A DNA stretch of 58,618 nt from an uncultured Granulosicoccaceae bacterium. Its GTDB lineage: Bacteria; Pseudomonadota; Gammaproteobacteria; Granulosicoccales; Granulosicoccaceae. Shown here one piece after another: positions 37,028 through 46,238 of this stretch. Below the pieces are notes generated by a model. That model had not been told where the DNA came from and did no database searches. It was given only the letters and a program-made list of their open reading frames with translations. The stretch is taken from NCBI GenBank assembly GCA_938003855.1, contig CALKXD010000138.1, positions 1-58,618 on the forward strand, read 5' to 3'. A program made the position numbers and the translations under genes. How positions within the stretch are numbered: position 1 is the stretch's first letter; every line of letters begins with the position of its first letter.

Positions 37028-37790
37028 TCAGCCAGGCAGCACGTCACCCGACGATCCGTTAGATATCCTCTACAGCGATGACTGGTTAATCGCCATCAAT
37101 AAACCATCAAGATTGCTGGTACATCGCAGCGCACTTGATCGACACGACACCCGCAATGCTGTACGTCTGTTGAGCGAGCAGACCGGCCGCTATGTGTACC
37201 CGGTACATCGACTCGATAAGCCGACCTCAGGGGTTCTGCTGTTCGCTCTCGACAAAGACAGTGCACGGGGTCTGGCCAGGCAATTTGAAGATCATCAGGT
37301 TTTGAAGCGCTACACCGCCGTGGTGAGAGGTTACTGCACGGATGCGGGGGTTATCGACCACCCGATACGGGATCGGGATGCGCGGCTAAAACCACGCCTC
37401 GAGGCGTTAACTGAGTACAGCAACCTGGCAACTATCGAACTGATGCACCGTGTTGATCGGTATCCGACCAGCAGATACAGCTTGCTCGATGTGCAACCAC
37501 AGTCGGGTCGGCGACACCAGATACGCTTGCACATGAAGCATATCCAGCACCCGCTCATCGGCGACACCAGTTACGGAAAGCGCGCACACAATCAATTGTT
37601 CGCTGACATCTATAAGTGTCGCAGATTGCTGCTGCATGCATCCAGCGTACAGTTCAATCACCCGCATTCACTAAAGCCGCTGCAAATTTCAGCGCCCGTA
37701 ACCGATGCAGAGTTTACATCTGTACTGGCCGACTCGGATTGGTGCTGGAGTGACCCACAAGCGAGATTCCGGCTCACCGGCACGACGTAA
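36996..37790 (+). CDS. truC: tRNA pseudouridine(65) synthase TruC-like
   Basis: 264 residues. The RluA-family signature is complete: INKPSRLLVHRS near 34, the catalytic Asp in VHRLDKPTSGVLLFA near 74, and SGRRHQIRLHMKHIQHPLIGDTSYG split over 165-190. The absence of an S4 domain and the HPLIGD...YGKRAHN segment favour TruC, which modifies U65 in tRNA, over RluA, RluC or RluD. The start overlaps the preceding barrel-protein gene. An RluA-type rRNA specificity cannot be excluded. Confidence 0.85.
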   Translation: MTDTPARPPVDQPGSTSPDDPLDILYSDDWLIAINKPSRLLVHRSALDRHDTRNAVRLLSEQTGRYVYPVHRLDKPTSGVLLFALDKDSARGLARQFEDHQVLKRYTAVVRGYCTDAGVIDHPIRDRDARLKPRLEALTEYSNLATIELMHRVDRYPTSRYSLLDVQPQSGRRHQIRLHMKHIQHPLIGDTSYGKRAHNQLFADIYKCRRLLLHASSVQFNHPHSLKPLQISAPVTDAEFTSVLADSDWCWSDPQARFRLTGTT

Positions 37791-37839
37791 GGCGAACAAG
37801 TAATCCGCGAGGCCGCAAAAAGCGATTTATCGTCGCAGC

Positions 37840-37856
37840 GCGGTCACAAAGACCGC
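37840..37856. terminator. Hairpin between truC and the repeat-protein operon
   Basis: GCGGTC (37840-37845) pairs with GACCGC (37851-37856) around ACAAA in a 93-base convergent gap; no T run is present, so it is a weak candidate. Confidence 0.3.
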
Positions 37857-37883
37857 TACTCTGCCAGCCAGCGTCATACCATG

Positions 37884-39677
37884 CTATCGCCAGTCGCGCC
37901 GGCGTCTGATCAGACCCACAAACCCTGCCATCAGCAAGCCGATCAGCGTTGGATCAACGGGTCCTCGATTAAAACCATTAAATGTGCAGCCTCCGTCGAG
38001 CCCGGTCTGCACAGACTCACTGACCGTAGGTAGTGTAACCTCGCCATTCAGGTCTGTTCGATCCAGATAGGCTGGGACGCCATCGCCGTTAGTATCGGAC
38101 GTTGATTCGACACTGTCCGGTACCCCGTCACCGTCACTGTCATCGTCAAGAAAATTGGGGCGCCTATCACCGTCCGGATCACCGGTAAGCTCAACTGAAT
38201 CGGCAATACCGTCTCCGTCACTGTCCAGATCAACGAAGTTGCCGCTGCCGTCACCGTCGGCATCACTGGCAGTTTCAGTGGCGTCAGGAATACCATCGCC
38301 ATCGCTGTCAACATCAAGGTAGTTGGCGATCTGATCTGAGTCGACATCAATGGCCCCTTCAAGCTGATCGGGGATACCGTCTCCATCACTGTCGAGATCG
38401 GTGTAGTTGGGCCTCAGATCCCCATCGACATCGGCATTGCCTTCGACACTATCGTTGATACCATCGCCGTCACTGTCTGTATCTAGCGAATCTGCTATGC
38501 CATCGCCGTCGGTATCGACCTCGCCTTCAACAGCATCACTGATGCCATCACCATCGGCGTCATCACCCTGGTTACTCGGGGTTGAACCACTACTGTCAGT
38601 ATCCAGAAAGTCCGGCATGAAATCACCATCGCTATCGCCGGTTCCGTCCAGCAGATCACTGGTGCCATCGCCATCACTGTCTGAATCAAGATAGTTGGGA
38701 ATAGAATCACCGTCGAAGTCACCACCCCCCTCTACAACATCAGCGATGGTGTCGTTGTCGTCATCGGTATCGGTATAATTCGGTATGCCGTCTCCGTCAG
38801 AGTCTTTAAAGTCCGCGGCATCTGCCGGGTCAGACTGCTCAGCGGCTTCTACGGCATCCGGCACACCATCGCCATCGCCATCGGTGGTGTTGCTGTCAGC
38901 ATCTTGAAATTCTGCGTCGCCATCGTTATCAGGGTCGAACAACGTTTCGACTCTGCCATCGGCATTATTGATCTGCCACTGGTAGTCGTCATCATCAAGA
39001 TAGGCCGGAACGCCATCGCAATCGCGATCGTAGTAGGGAAAAACACCCGCTTCGAGTAAATCTTCTATACCATCATTATCAGCGTCACCATCATCTTCAT
39101 CCGGTAGGGAATCGCCATCCGTATCGATAAAAGATGATGCACTCGATTCATCACTGCCCTCGGCAATTTCAATGCTATCTGGGACAGTATCACCATCTGA
39201 GTCGATCTCATGCGTGTGCAATGAATCCTGAAACGCAGCTGTGTTATTACCGTCCGGATCAAACGCAATCTGTATTCTATTGTCATTGTTGCCGATCAGT
39301 GCGCTGTTATCATCATCATCGAGATAAACCGGTATGCCATCGTCGTCGGCATCGATGTAGGGATCCCGACCGTACTCCAGCAGATCGGGGACGCTATCCC
39401 CGTCAGAATCCAGATCGACAAAATCCGGGATCGAGTCACCATCACTGTCCAGGTATTCGCTACCCGACTGAGCATTTGTCCCCTCTGCAACCTCCACCCG
39501 GTCAGGCACACCATCGAGGTCGGTATCGGTTTCAGCCCACACCACACCAGACAAAGACAGAATAACAACCAGACTCGACAGTCCTTTTCTACTAAGGTCC
39601 ACACCGGATCGAGTGTGGAGATGCCGCGCATCTCTCTCAGCCACCAATTTACAAAGTTTGTTTTGTTCCATAGTCAT
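37884..39677 (-). CDS. Exported thrombospondin type 3-repeat protein with C-terminal sorting-like tail
   Basis: 597 residues from an ATG preceded by AAAGG. A long basic N-terminal segment leads into a hydrophobic stretch (LSSLVVILSLSGVVWA), a likely signal peptide. Residues ~50-540 are almost wholly acidic repeats of the form D-x-D-x-D-G-[IV]-[PA]-D, the thrombospondin type 3/calcium-binding pattern, alternating long (with NYLD or FLDTDSDGDG) and short units. The C-terminus reads QTGLDGGC, then GPVDPTLIGLLMAGFVGL and RRRRDW: a Cys, an Asp-Pro motif, one membrane helix and a basic end, as in tripartite sorting signals (MYXO-CTERM, JDVT-CTERM types). The protein is probably cell-surface attached and calcium-stiffened. 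It is the last gene of a four-gene block. Confidence 0.85.
   Translation of the reverse strand: MTMEQNKLCKLVAERDARHLHTRSGVDLSRKGLSSLVVILSLSGVVWAETDTDLDGVPDRVEVAEGTNAQSGSEYLDSDGDSIPDFVDLDSDGDSVPDLLEYGRDPYIDADDDGIPVYLDDDDNSALIGNNDNRIQIAFDPDGNNTAAFQDSLHTHEIDSDGDTVPDSIEIAEGSDESSASSFIDTDGDSLPDEDDGDADNDGIEDLLEAGVFPYYDRDCDGVPAYLDDDDYQWQINNADGRVETLFDPDNDGDAEFQDADSNTTDGDGDGVPDAVEAAEQSDPADAADFKDSDGDGIPNYTDTDDDNDTIADVVEGGGDFDGDSIPNYLDSDSDGDGTSDLLDGTGDSDGDFMPDFLDTDSSGSTPSNQGDDADGDGISDAVEGEVDTDGDGIADSLDTDSDGDGINDSVEGNADVDGDLRPNYTDLDSDGDGIPDQLEGAIDVDSDQIANYLDVDSDGDGIPDATETASDADGDGSGNFVDLDSDGDGIADSVELTGDPDGDRRPNFLDDDSDGDGVPDSVESTSDTNGDGVPAYLDRTDLNGEVTLPTVSESVQTGLDGGCTFNGFNRGPVDPTLIGLLMAGFVGLIRRRRDWR
38060..39530 (-). 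repeat. Array of acidic calcium-binding repeats
   Basis: DNA-level echoes such as CCATCGCCATCACTGTC recur throughout, encoding Asp/Gly-rich units of about 10-20 residues. Unit length and spacing vary and there are no constant spacers, so this is coding repeat DNA. Confidence 0.85.
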
Positions 39678-39730
39678 CAGCCTTTAGTGCATCGGTACCA
39701 CGGGCAATTGCAAACTCTCTGCAAATAAAA

Positions 39731-40726
39731 CTACTGCCTTAAGATCACTACACGACGATTTGAAGAATACGCTTCCTCGGTGTCACCTAAGTCGGTTGGA
39801 TTTTCCTCTCCCTGGGAAAATGCTCTGATTCTATTCAGATCTATACCCATACCCACCAGGCGCCGCGCCACTTCAACAACACGCTTTTTTGCCAGCGCGG
39901 CATTGTAAACAGCACTGCCCCGACTGTCGGTGTGACCAACCAGAGCAATATTCATCGAGTCATCAGCGATCATTTGATTGACCACCGCTTCGATTTCCTG
40001 ATCGACGTCATCGCCCAACAGGTATTGATCGAGACCAAAATAAATTACCGGAAGTTCTACGTCCACGATCGACACACCATAGTCAGGCTCCAGGTCCGTC
40101 CCGGTTGCCGGAGTGCTGTCGCCTTTTCTGAATATTGGCATCAAGTCAGGGAGTCCGTCACCCCGGCCGAAGCGGTATTGCAACGATAAATTCGCGTACT
40201 GGGCATCCTGATCAAAGGAGACAAGCTCCGCACGTGCACCCAGACCACCGCGCGTATTAAACTCAAGGCCACCGCCAAAGAGAAGATGAACGCCGTTAAC
40301 CTGTTGGAACGGAGCACCCGATTCATTCTCGAGCTTTCCCACACCAAGGCGACCGAAAAGGGACAAGCCTTTGCGCTCGGCATTGGCAGATTTTCCCGAT
40401 GGATTCCATGCGTAATACAGACCACTGGCCGACATTACGCTGTAGTCGATCGATTCACCTCCGGTCAATCCCGCGGCACCAAGATCGGTAAAACTCAACT
40501 CTGCGGCTACCCGCGGCGAGAAATCCTTACCGATATAGGCGTGCATAGCGGCATCGTTGTTGTCCGTCACCGAGAAAGTGGTGCCGGTCGTCCTCGGGCT
40601 CATGTGCCCTGCACCAGCACCTATACCGAGGTAAAAGCTACGCGAATGCTCTGCTGAATTCGCCGCTGAACCGGCCAGGGCCATTGCAGCAACTGTTAAT
40701 GCAGGTACAACCCGTTTTCCTGCCAT
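39731..40726 (-). CDS. OmpA-family outer membrane protein (second of two)
   Basis: 331 residues from ATG 40726 (AGAGAAA upstream). Signal peptide (ALTVAAMALAGSAANSA), then an eight-strand beta-barrel: FYLGIGAGAGHMSP at the start, LSFTDLGAAGLTGGESIDY in the middle and ANLSLQYRFGRGDG at its end. The C-terminal OmpA-like domain has MNIALVGHTDSRGSAVYNAAL, the RVVEVARRL helix and SSNRRVVI; the Asp and Arg residues that bind diaminopimelate in peptidoglycan are in the HTDSRG and NRRV parts. It sits between the two repeat proteins; its barrel closely parallels that of the OmpA protein at 44680 (shared phrases such as DLG-AGLT and SGLYYAWN/VWN), so the two are paralogues. Confidence 0.9.
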   Translation of the reverse strand: MAGKRVVPALTVAAMALAGSAANSAEHSRSFYLGIGAGAGHMSPRTTGTTFSVTDNNDAAMHAYIGKDFSPRVAAELSFTDLGAAGLTGGESIDYSVMSASGLYYAWNPSGKSANAERKGLSLFGRLGVGKLENESGAPFQQVNGVHLLFGGGLEFNTRGGLGARAELVSFDQDAQYANLSLQYRFGRGDGLPDLMPIFRKGDSTPATGTDLEPDYGVSIVDVELPVIYFGLDQYLLGDDVDQEIEAVVNQMIADDSMNIALVGHTDSRGSAVYNAALAKKRVVEVARRLVGMGIDLNRIRAFSQGEENPTDLGDTEEAYSSNRRVVILRQ

Positions 40727-40752
40727 AATTATTTCTCTAAGATTTTTACACA

Positions 40753-43700
40753 CTATTTATCACCAATTGGGGTGGCATACCCTCGATTACTAAAGACACC
40801 AAACAACGCCACTAGAAGTAAACCTGCCAGCACAGGATCAATAGGTCTGTGACTGCCATCGCTCAACCCTGCTATTGAGCAACCCGCGCCATTTCCTCCC
40901 AGCCCCGTCTGAATAAGTGCCGCGATCTGAGGCTCATCAACTTCATAAACATCGACTATGCCGTTGCCGTTCGTATCTGACAGCACCGCATTGTCGTCGA
41001 ACAGTCGATCAATCATACCGTCGCCATTTGCGTCCGAATCATAAGCATTAATAATTCCATCTTCATCAGAATCACCAGCCGAAATGTAATCACTGTCATA
41101 GAGATCATCGATTGAGTCGCCATCAAGATCAGCTCCCAGGGTCACTGTGCTATCAATCGAATCAGGGACGCCATTGCCATTAGCATCAGCCTCGGAATCA
41201 TGAATCCCGTCACGGTTCTGGTCGACCCCGCCAGCCTCTATAAGATCAGAGATGCCGTCACCATCGCTATCAGCGTCAATGAAGTTTGCCACTCCGTCTT
41301 CATCAAGATCCGGTGCCAGCCCGGTGGCAGCATCAGTTATGCCGTTCAAATCAAGGTCACTGAATGCATCAACACGCCGATCACCATCAGTATCGCGAAG
41401 CCTGGTTTCGATCAGATCGGCAATACCGTCCTGATCAGAATCTATATCACGATAATTCGGCACACCATCGGCGTCTGTGTCTAGCGCCGCAACAGTGAGT
41501 CCATCCTGTCGTAAATAATCTCCTGAAACACTCACATAGGCGTTTTCAATACTGTCGGCGATGCTATCGTTATCAGAGTCGTGGTCAAGATAGTCGGCCA
41601 CGCCATCCCCATCGGTATCACGAGGCGTCGGTGCATTGCCGGATTCAGCACCGCTCTCCAGAATATCCGCTAGTCCGTTGGCACCGACCGAAATAACGCC
41701 GTCGAACATTCCGGCGCTCTCGAATTCTGAAAAATCCCCACCAGCCGCTTCGATCAGATCAGCGATGCCGTCATTGTCGGAATCAATGTCGAGGTAATTG
41801 CGCTTACCGTCTTCATCGCTATCAATCACACCTTCTACGGCATCAGGTATTGAGTCGTTATCGCTATCGAGGTCAAGGTAGTTTGCAACGCCATCGGCAT
41901 CAAAATCACCTGTGCCTTCCAGATCATCAGGAGCACCGTCGCCATCCGTGTCGGTGGCCTCGACAACTCTCACTTCAGCAGCAGCTTCAGCCAGGTTGCC
42001 AGCCGCGTCTTCGGTCGTCACTGTGAGGTTGGTGGTGCCAGTTTCCAACTGAACCTGCGTCCGGCACGACCACGCAAGATTGATCACAACAGCTTCACAT
42101 ACGAAACTTCCGTCCGCCAGACTCACCACCACCAATGCCCCGTCAGCCTGATCAGTAGTACCTGACACCATTGGGGCCGGATCAGTTGACGGGCCGGGGT
42201 TCTGTACCAGTAACTCGGGAATGATGAGATCAACGGTGAGTTCATCGCTGGTATCATCTCGGCTGGTGTTACCCGCCATATCAGTCAATTCGGTGCGAAC
42301 ATCATAAGTACCCGTCAGCAATGCATCTGACGGCGGGATCGTGAGCTGCCACGTACCATCACCGCCTTTTATCAACTGCCCGTCACCACTCGCATACACG
42401 GCACCATTGATAGACACTGTCAGCAATGCGGTTTCTTCAATCGGGTAACCACCATCAATGACCGGTGTAGCACTGTTAGTCACCAGAGTGGTCACATAGG
42501 GCTTACCGGGTGCCACAGTATCCAGCAGCGCAGAATCAGTAGCGACCGGCGACCGGTTGCCGGCAGCATCGGTGATCTGCACCTGCACGGTTAGCGTTTC
42601 ACCCTCGGTCACGTTGGGTATCGTGGCAACGACACTGCGCTCTGCAAAATCCAGCGGCCCAACCACAATTTGAGTGGTTGTCACACCGTTGTTCACCGAG
42701 ACAACATCATCAATAGAAACTGACGCAGGTAGATCAATCCTCACTGTTATATTAGTTTGAGTTTCAGTCGCAGAGACGAATCCGCTATTATCCGCATCCG
42801 CGACTATTGTCACGACGGGCGCATCATTGGCGGTAATATCCAGAACAGCGCTGTCATTCTCGCCAGCCAGCTCTCCACCCTCGCCGTCGAGGTAGACCAC
42901 CGATACTTCTATAAGCTGACCGTCAATCGGCACGGCAAATGCTGCCTCCGCAACCCCTGCTGTTTTTAATGCCTCGTCAACCGGGATTAAAACAACAGAT
43001 TCTCCATCAGTGACGCGGATGCTCTCACCAACCTCAATCTGATCGGGCAGTCGCACAGTCACATCAATAAGACCACCAAGCTCTGCCTGCGAGATAAACC
43101 CATCGTCGTTACTATCTTCATCAATAGTGACACCAAAAACTGAACCATCGCTGCTATCGTCCTGAAAGACAACTGAGGCAATCGATCGCGCACCGCGAGC
43201 ATCCTGAATCTGATAATCAATAGTGGTAATCGCACTTGGACCACTCTTGTCCAGCTGGTTGACGTATGGCAAAAAGAACAACTGGTTGTCATCGCTGATA
43301 GACCAGCGCCCTTCTCCCGCGACACTCAACTCTCTGCCATCTTCGGCCAATCGGGTTCCCGGCGGGAAGGCTTCTATATCTGCAATGATCTGCAGGCTTT
43401 CCGGTGCCAGATCCCCATCGATATCACTGTCGTTAGCCAACACGTCAATCAATAATGGTTGCGCGGGGCTTGCTACTACTGAATCATCGATAGCCAGTGG
43501 CGGGGTGTTCACACCGTTCACCGCTAACGAGAGTTCACCTACGGCACGCCCGCCCTTACCATCAATCAGCTCATATTCAACAAGGGGAATCAGACCCGTA
43601 TAGTTGCTTGCCGGAAGAAACGTCAGTGCACCGGTGCTATCGAGTGTCAGATCACCCGATATTGTCGGCGCTGTTGCTCCAGCAGCATAAACCGCTGAAC

Positions 43701-44565
43701 CAACAGAATACGTCTGCACACTTAACTGATCATCGTCCACCAGAGAATCGATATCACCATCATTTTTCAACACACCCCGCTCAGCGCTGATGTGAAGATT
43801 GTGGTTTTGGTCAACGTTATATCTGTCTGCACGTGCGATCGGATTATCATTGATGTTAATGAACTGCCCTGTTTCAATTCCCGCACTATTAAACAGCAGC
43901 TTTGTGTCAACGATGTCGCCCGGCGGCAGACTAACACGATAGTTTATACCGTCCACCGCATAGAAATTCAGCGAGGCTATGGGATCACCACCGGAATTTT
44001 CGATTATCGCGCCTGTATTCTCAGACCAGTCGCCAGTATCAGTGATCGCTAAAACCTGAGGAAATATCACCTTACTTTTTACCGATGCAGGATAAGCCAA
44101 CGTAAAATCAGACACGCGATCAAACGTATGTGTCAGCGGACCCGCGTCCTGATCAGCAATGCTCAGCGATGTTGTGACACTGACCGGCGCATTGGTGGCG
44201 CTGTTAACAAAAACCAACCGGAATTCAGCGTAAGCGCCGACATCATCGCCGCGCAACACAGGTTGCAATCCCGGGGCGTTTTCGAGATCGTCAATTTGCA
44301 ATAGCGTCGCACTATGCAAACTGGTGACTTGAAGCACAGCATCGGTATTCGCCGCCACGCGATTAAAACGATAGACAGAGCCTTCGACGAGCTCTGAACC
44401 ACTAATTAAGGTAGGTGCTGCTTTGAAATCAAGGCGTGTTTCTGATTGCACCTGGCCGGCACTGATTAAAAAAACCATCCAACCCAGGCACTTTACTATC
44501 CTGGAGCTGCGATACCGTTTACCGGTTTCAGGCCGGCTAACGTTTGTTATTTTTCTTAAGGCCAT
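40753..44565 (-). CDS. Giant exported Ig-like / thrombospondin type 3-repeat protein with sorting-like tail
   Basis: 1270 residues from ATG 44565. A signal peptide (CLGWMVFLISAGQVQS) is followed by a unique N-terminal region, then cadherin/VCBS-like modules (NDNPIARADRYNVD near 240; NTPPLAIDDSVVAS with VLANDSDIDGD near 360), further Ig-like modules with ITDAAGNRSP and LTDMAGNTS motifs (~550-860), and from ~870 acidic D-x-D-x-D-G repeats. The end has QTGLGGNGAGC, then PIDPVLAGLLLVALFGV and a short polar tail, closely matching the tail of the protein at 37884. The layout suggests a long calcium-stiffened surface fibre or adhesin. It lies between the two OmpA-like genes; 27 bases separate its stop from the next ATG. 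Confidence 0.88.
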   Translation of the reverse strand: MALRKITNVSRPETGKRYRSSRIVKCLGWMVFLISAGQVQSETRLDFKAAPTLISGSELVEGSVYRFNRVAANTDAVLQVTSLHSATLLQIDDLENAPGLQPVLRGDDVGAYAEFRLVFVNSATNAPVSVTTSLSIADQDAGPLTHTFDRVSDFTLAYPASVKSKVIFPQVLAITDTGDWSENTGAIIENSGGDPIASLNFYAVDGINYRVSLPPGDIVDTKLLFNSAGIETGQFININDNPIARADRYNVDQNHNLHISAERGVLKNDGDIDSLVDDDQLSVQTYSVGSAVYAAGATAPTISGDLTLDSTGALTFLPASNYTGLIPLVEYELIDGKGGRAVGELSLAVNGVNTPPLAIDDSVVASPAQPLLIDVLANDSDIDGDLAPESLQIIADIEAFPPGTRLAEDGRELSVAGEGRWSISDDNQLFFLPYVNQLDKSGPSAITTIDYQIQDARGARSIASVVFQDDSSDGSVFGVTIDEDSNDDGFISQAELGGLIDVTVRLPDQIEVGESIRVTDGESVVLIPVDEALKTAGVAEAAFAVPIDGQLIEVSVVYLDGEGGELAGENDSAVLDITANDAPVVTIVADADNSGFVSATETQTNITVRIDLPASVSIDDVVSVNNGVTTTQIVVGPLDFAERSVVATIPNVTEGETLTVQVQITDAAGNRSPVATDSALLDTVAPGKPYVTTLVTNSATPVIDGGYPIEETALLTVSINGAVYASGDGQLIKGGDGTWQLTIPPSDALLTGTYDVRTELTDMAGNTSRDDTSDELTVDLIIPELLVQNPGPSTDPAPMVSGTTDQADGALVVVSLADGSFVCEAVVINLAWSCRTQVQLETGTTNLTVTTEDAAGNLAEAAAEVRVVEATDTDGDGAPDDLEGTGDFDADGVANYLDLDSDNDSIPDAVEGVIDSDEDGKRNYLDIDSDNDGIADLIEAAGGDFSEFESAGMFDGVISVGANGLADILESGAESGNAPTPRDTDGDGVADYLDHDSDNDSIADSIENAYVSVSGDYLRQDGLTVAALDTDADGVPNYRDIDSDQDGIADLIETRLRDTDGDRRVDAFSDLDLNGITDAATGLAPDLDEDGVANFIDADSDGDGISDLIEAGGVDQNRDGIHDSEADANGNGVPDSIDSTVTLGADLDGDSIDDLYDSDYISAGDSDEDGIINAYDSDANGDGMIDRLFDDNAVLSDTNGNGIVDVYEVDEPQIAALIQTGLGGNGAGCSIAGLSDGSHRPIDPVLAGLLLVALFGVFSNRGYATPIGDK
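40940..41970 (-). repeat. Acidic calcium-binding repeats of the giant protein
   Basis: About one kilobase encodes repeated DTDGDG, DSDNDSIPDA and NYLDIDSDNDG-like units separated by longer inserts that include IENAYVSVSGDY. The same codon family recurs as in the neighbouring gene at 37884, indicating related origin. Confidence 0.8.
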
Positions 44566-44679
44566 AGACTTTCTGAGCAATTGCGCTAACGTGGACTATT
44601 AACAAACGCCCCGTTTTTCAAAGCGTTCAGGTCACCAGGGATAAACGACTGTCATCCCTGGCTTTCAATTACCCGAGTT

Positions 44680-45882
44680 CTACCGTACTGTGCGGAATTC
44701 AACACGCCGATTCATTAATCGACCTTCCCGGGTAGAGTTATCGGCAATCGGTTGCGATTCGCCGTAAGCACGGGCTTGCAGCCGGTCAAGCCGGACACCT
44801 TGAGCCGTCAGGAATCGGACCACAGACAGCGCGCGATTCTTTGACAACTCGAGGTTTAGATCTTCATCACCCTGGTTGTCAGTGTGGGCGTGAATCGATA
44901 CACGGACGGTCGGATAAGAAGCAAGTGTGGCTACCACGCCCTGCAGTATTTGTCTGGCCGGCCCGGTCAGTGAGTCCGACCCGGTCTCGAAGTTCACGCC
45001 GTCAAGCACACCATTAAATAGTTCGCAGCCCTGCGCATTGACTGGTGTTCCGACGGACGTATCGGGACAGGCATCCAAGACATTATCAACACCATCGCCA
45101 TCCTCATCGGTATTCACCAGCGGTGCGATGTCTGCAGGCAACTCAGGTAGAGGACCGGGAGCCGGTAACTCCTCAGGGACTGGTGGTGGTGGCAGTTCTC
45201 CCAGCGGCTGAGGCGGTGGCAGGACCGGCAGATCTTCTTCGATCTCAAGGTAATCTATATCGCTGTAGCGACCACCGGTTCGGTAGAGTAAAGAAAAACC
45301 CAGGTACTTGGAATCGGTATCGTAGGCAGTATACTCGGCGCGAGCCGCCAGGCCATTGCTCAGCCCATACTCAACACCAGCGCCCAGCAAAAATTGGATA
45401 TCATTCTCACGCTCGTACAGTACACCACGTGCTTCATTGATCATCTGGCCGAAACCGGCTCGACCATAGAGCGAGAAACCGCTCCGCAAATCAAGACCAT
45501 CGGCATCATCGTAAGGGTCCGGCGAGCTGGCATTCCACACATAGTAGAGACCACTAAGCGACACTTCTGAGTAGTCAATCTCAGCGCCGTCAGTCAGCCC
45601 GGCGGTACCGAGGTCAACGTATTGCAGTTCAGCTGAAAGACGACGACTGAAGTCCATACCCAGTGTTACATTGACTGCAGCGTCAGATTCTTCAATAACA
45701 TCAACCGTGGGAACACGGCTGGTATCCGGTTGCAGTTCAGATGCGCCACCGCCAACACCTAAGTAGAATCGCTTCTGAAAACTGCTTCGTTCCCACTCAT
45801 CCTGCGCATGTACCACGTTCAGGCTTGCAGCAACCACGAGGCCGGCGGTTGTAAGAATTGGGGCAAATAGTGGTTTTTTCAT
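44680..45882 (-). CDS. OmpA-family outer membrane protein with a calcium-repeat linker (first of two)
   Basis: 400 residues. Signal peptide (LTTAGLVVAASLNVVHA), an eight-strand barrel (FYLGVGGGASELQ ... LGFSLLYRTGG), a Pro-rich linker of repeated PPP and ELP units (~215-250), a single thrombospondin type 3 unit (DEDGDGVDNVLDACPDTS) and an OmpA C-terminal domain (RVSIHAHTDNQGDEDLNLELS, RLMNRRVEF). This is the F-type porin layout of OprF: barrel, calcium linker, peptidoglycan-binding domain. The protein should anchor the outer membrane to peptidoglycan. It is the first gene of the four-gene block, so the promoter is probably in the ~350 bases upstream. Confidence 0.92.
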   Translation of the reverse strand: MKKPLFAPILTTAGLVVAASLNVVHAQDEWERSSFQKRFYLGVGGGASELQPDTSRVPTVDVIEESDAAVNVTLGMDFSRRLSAELQYVDLGTAGLTDGAEIDYSEVSLSGLYYVWNASSPDPYDDADGLDLRSGFSLYGRAGFGQMINEARGVLYERENDIQFLLGAGVEYGLSNGLAARAEYTAYDTDSKYLGFSLLYRTGGRYSDIDYLEIEEDLPVLPPPQPLGELPPPPVPEELPAPGPLPELPADIAPLVNTDEDGDGVDNVLDACPDTSVGTPVNAQGCELFNGVLDGVNFETGSDSLTGPARQILQGVVATLASYPTVRVSIHAHTDNQGDEDLNLELSKNRALSVVRFLTAQGVRLDRLQARAYGESQPIADNSTREGRLMNRRVEFRTVR

Positions 45883-46238
45883 TTTCTAGTAATAAGTCCC
45901 GACAGTAGTAATTTGTGTTACCTGCAAGCTGAGATCTATTCGTCTCTTACAGTCATTAAATACAGCAGCGCACTTTGACCTTTCCACGGCAAACCTGCTC
46001 TAAAACCTGTACTCCTGACTTGAGTATAGACGGGTGTCAGAGAAACGCTGGCGATGAAGAAATCTTTTCAGATTTTTCACTGTGGCACTGGCAATTCACC
46101 GGCCAGGTAACCCTTCAACAAGCAGCCACAGCGGCAATGGAACGAAAAAACAGTGCCAGTCGGCACCGTGCGACTCTTTCTGACTTTCCCGGCTGGGTGC
46201 TATCCTAGGCACTGATCCGCGACCGACACCCGGCAATC
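45883..46238. other. Intergenic region upstream of the OmpA/repeat block
   Basis: About 356 bases separating divergent genes. Promoter signals for the four-gene block should lie near its left end, but I see no strong consensus. A short open frame at 45975-46208 starts with TTG and has no ribosome-binding site or family pattern. Confidence 0.4.

Noticed and set aside
38060-39530. CRISPR-like repeats
   Set aside because: Repeats are in frame, vary in length, lack constant spacers and encode the Asp/Gly calcium-binding pattern.
45975-46208. 77-codon forward frame
   Set aside because: TTG start, no ribosome-binding site, no domain; likely noncoding upstream DNA.
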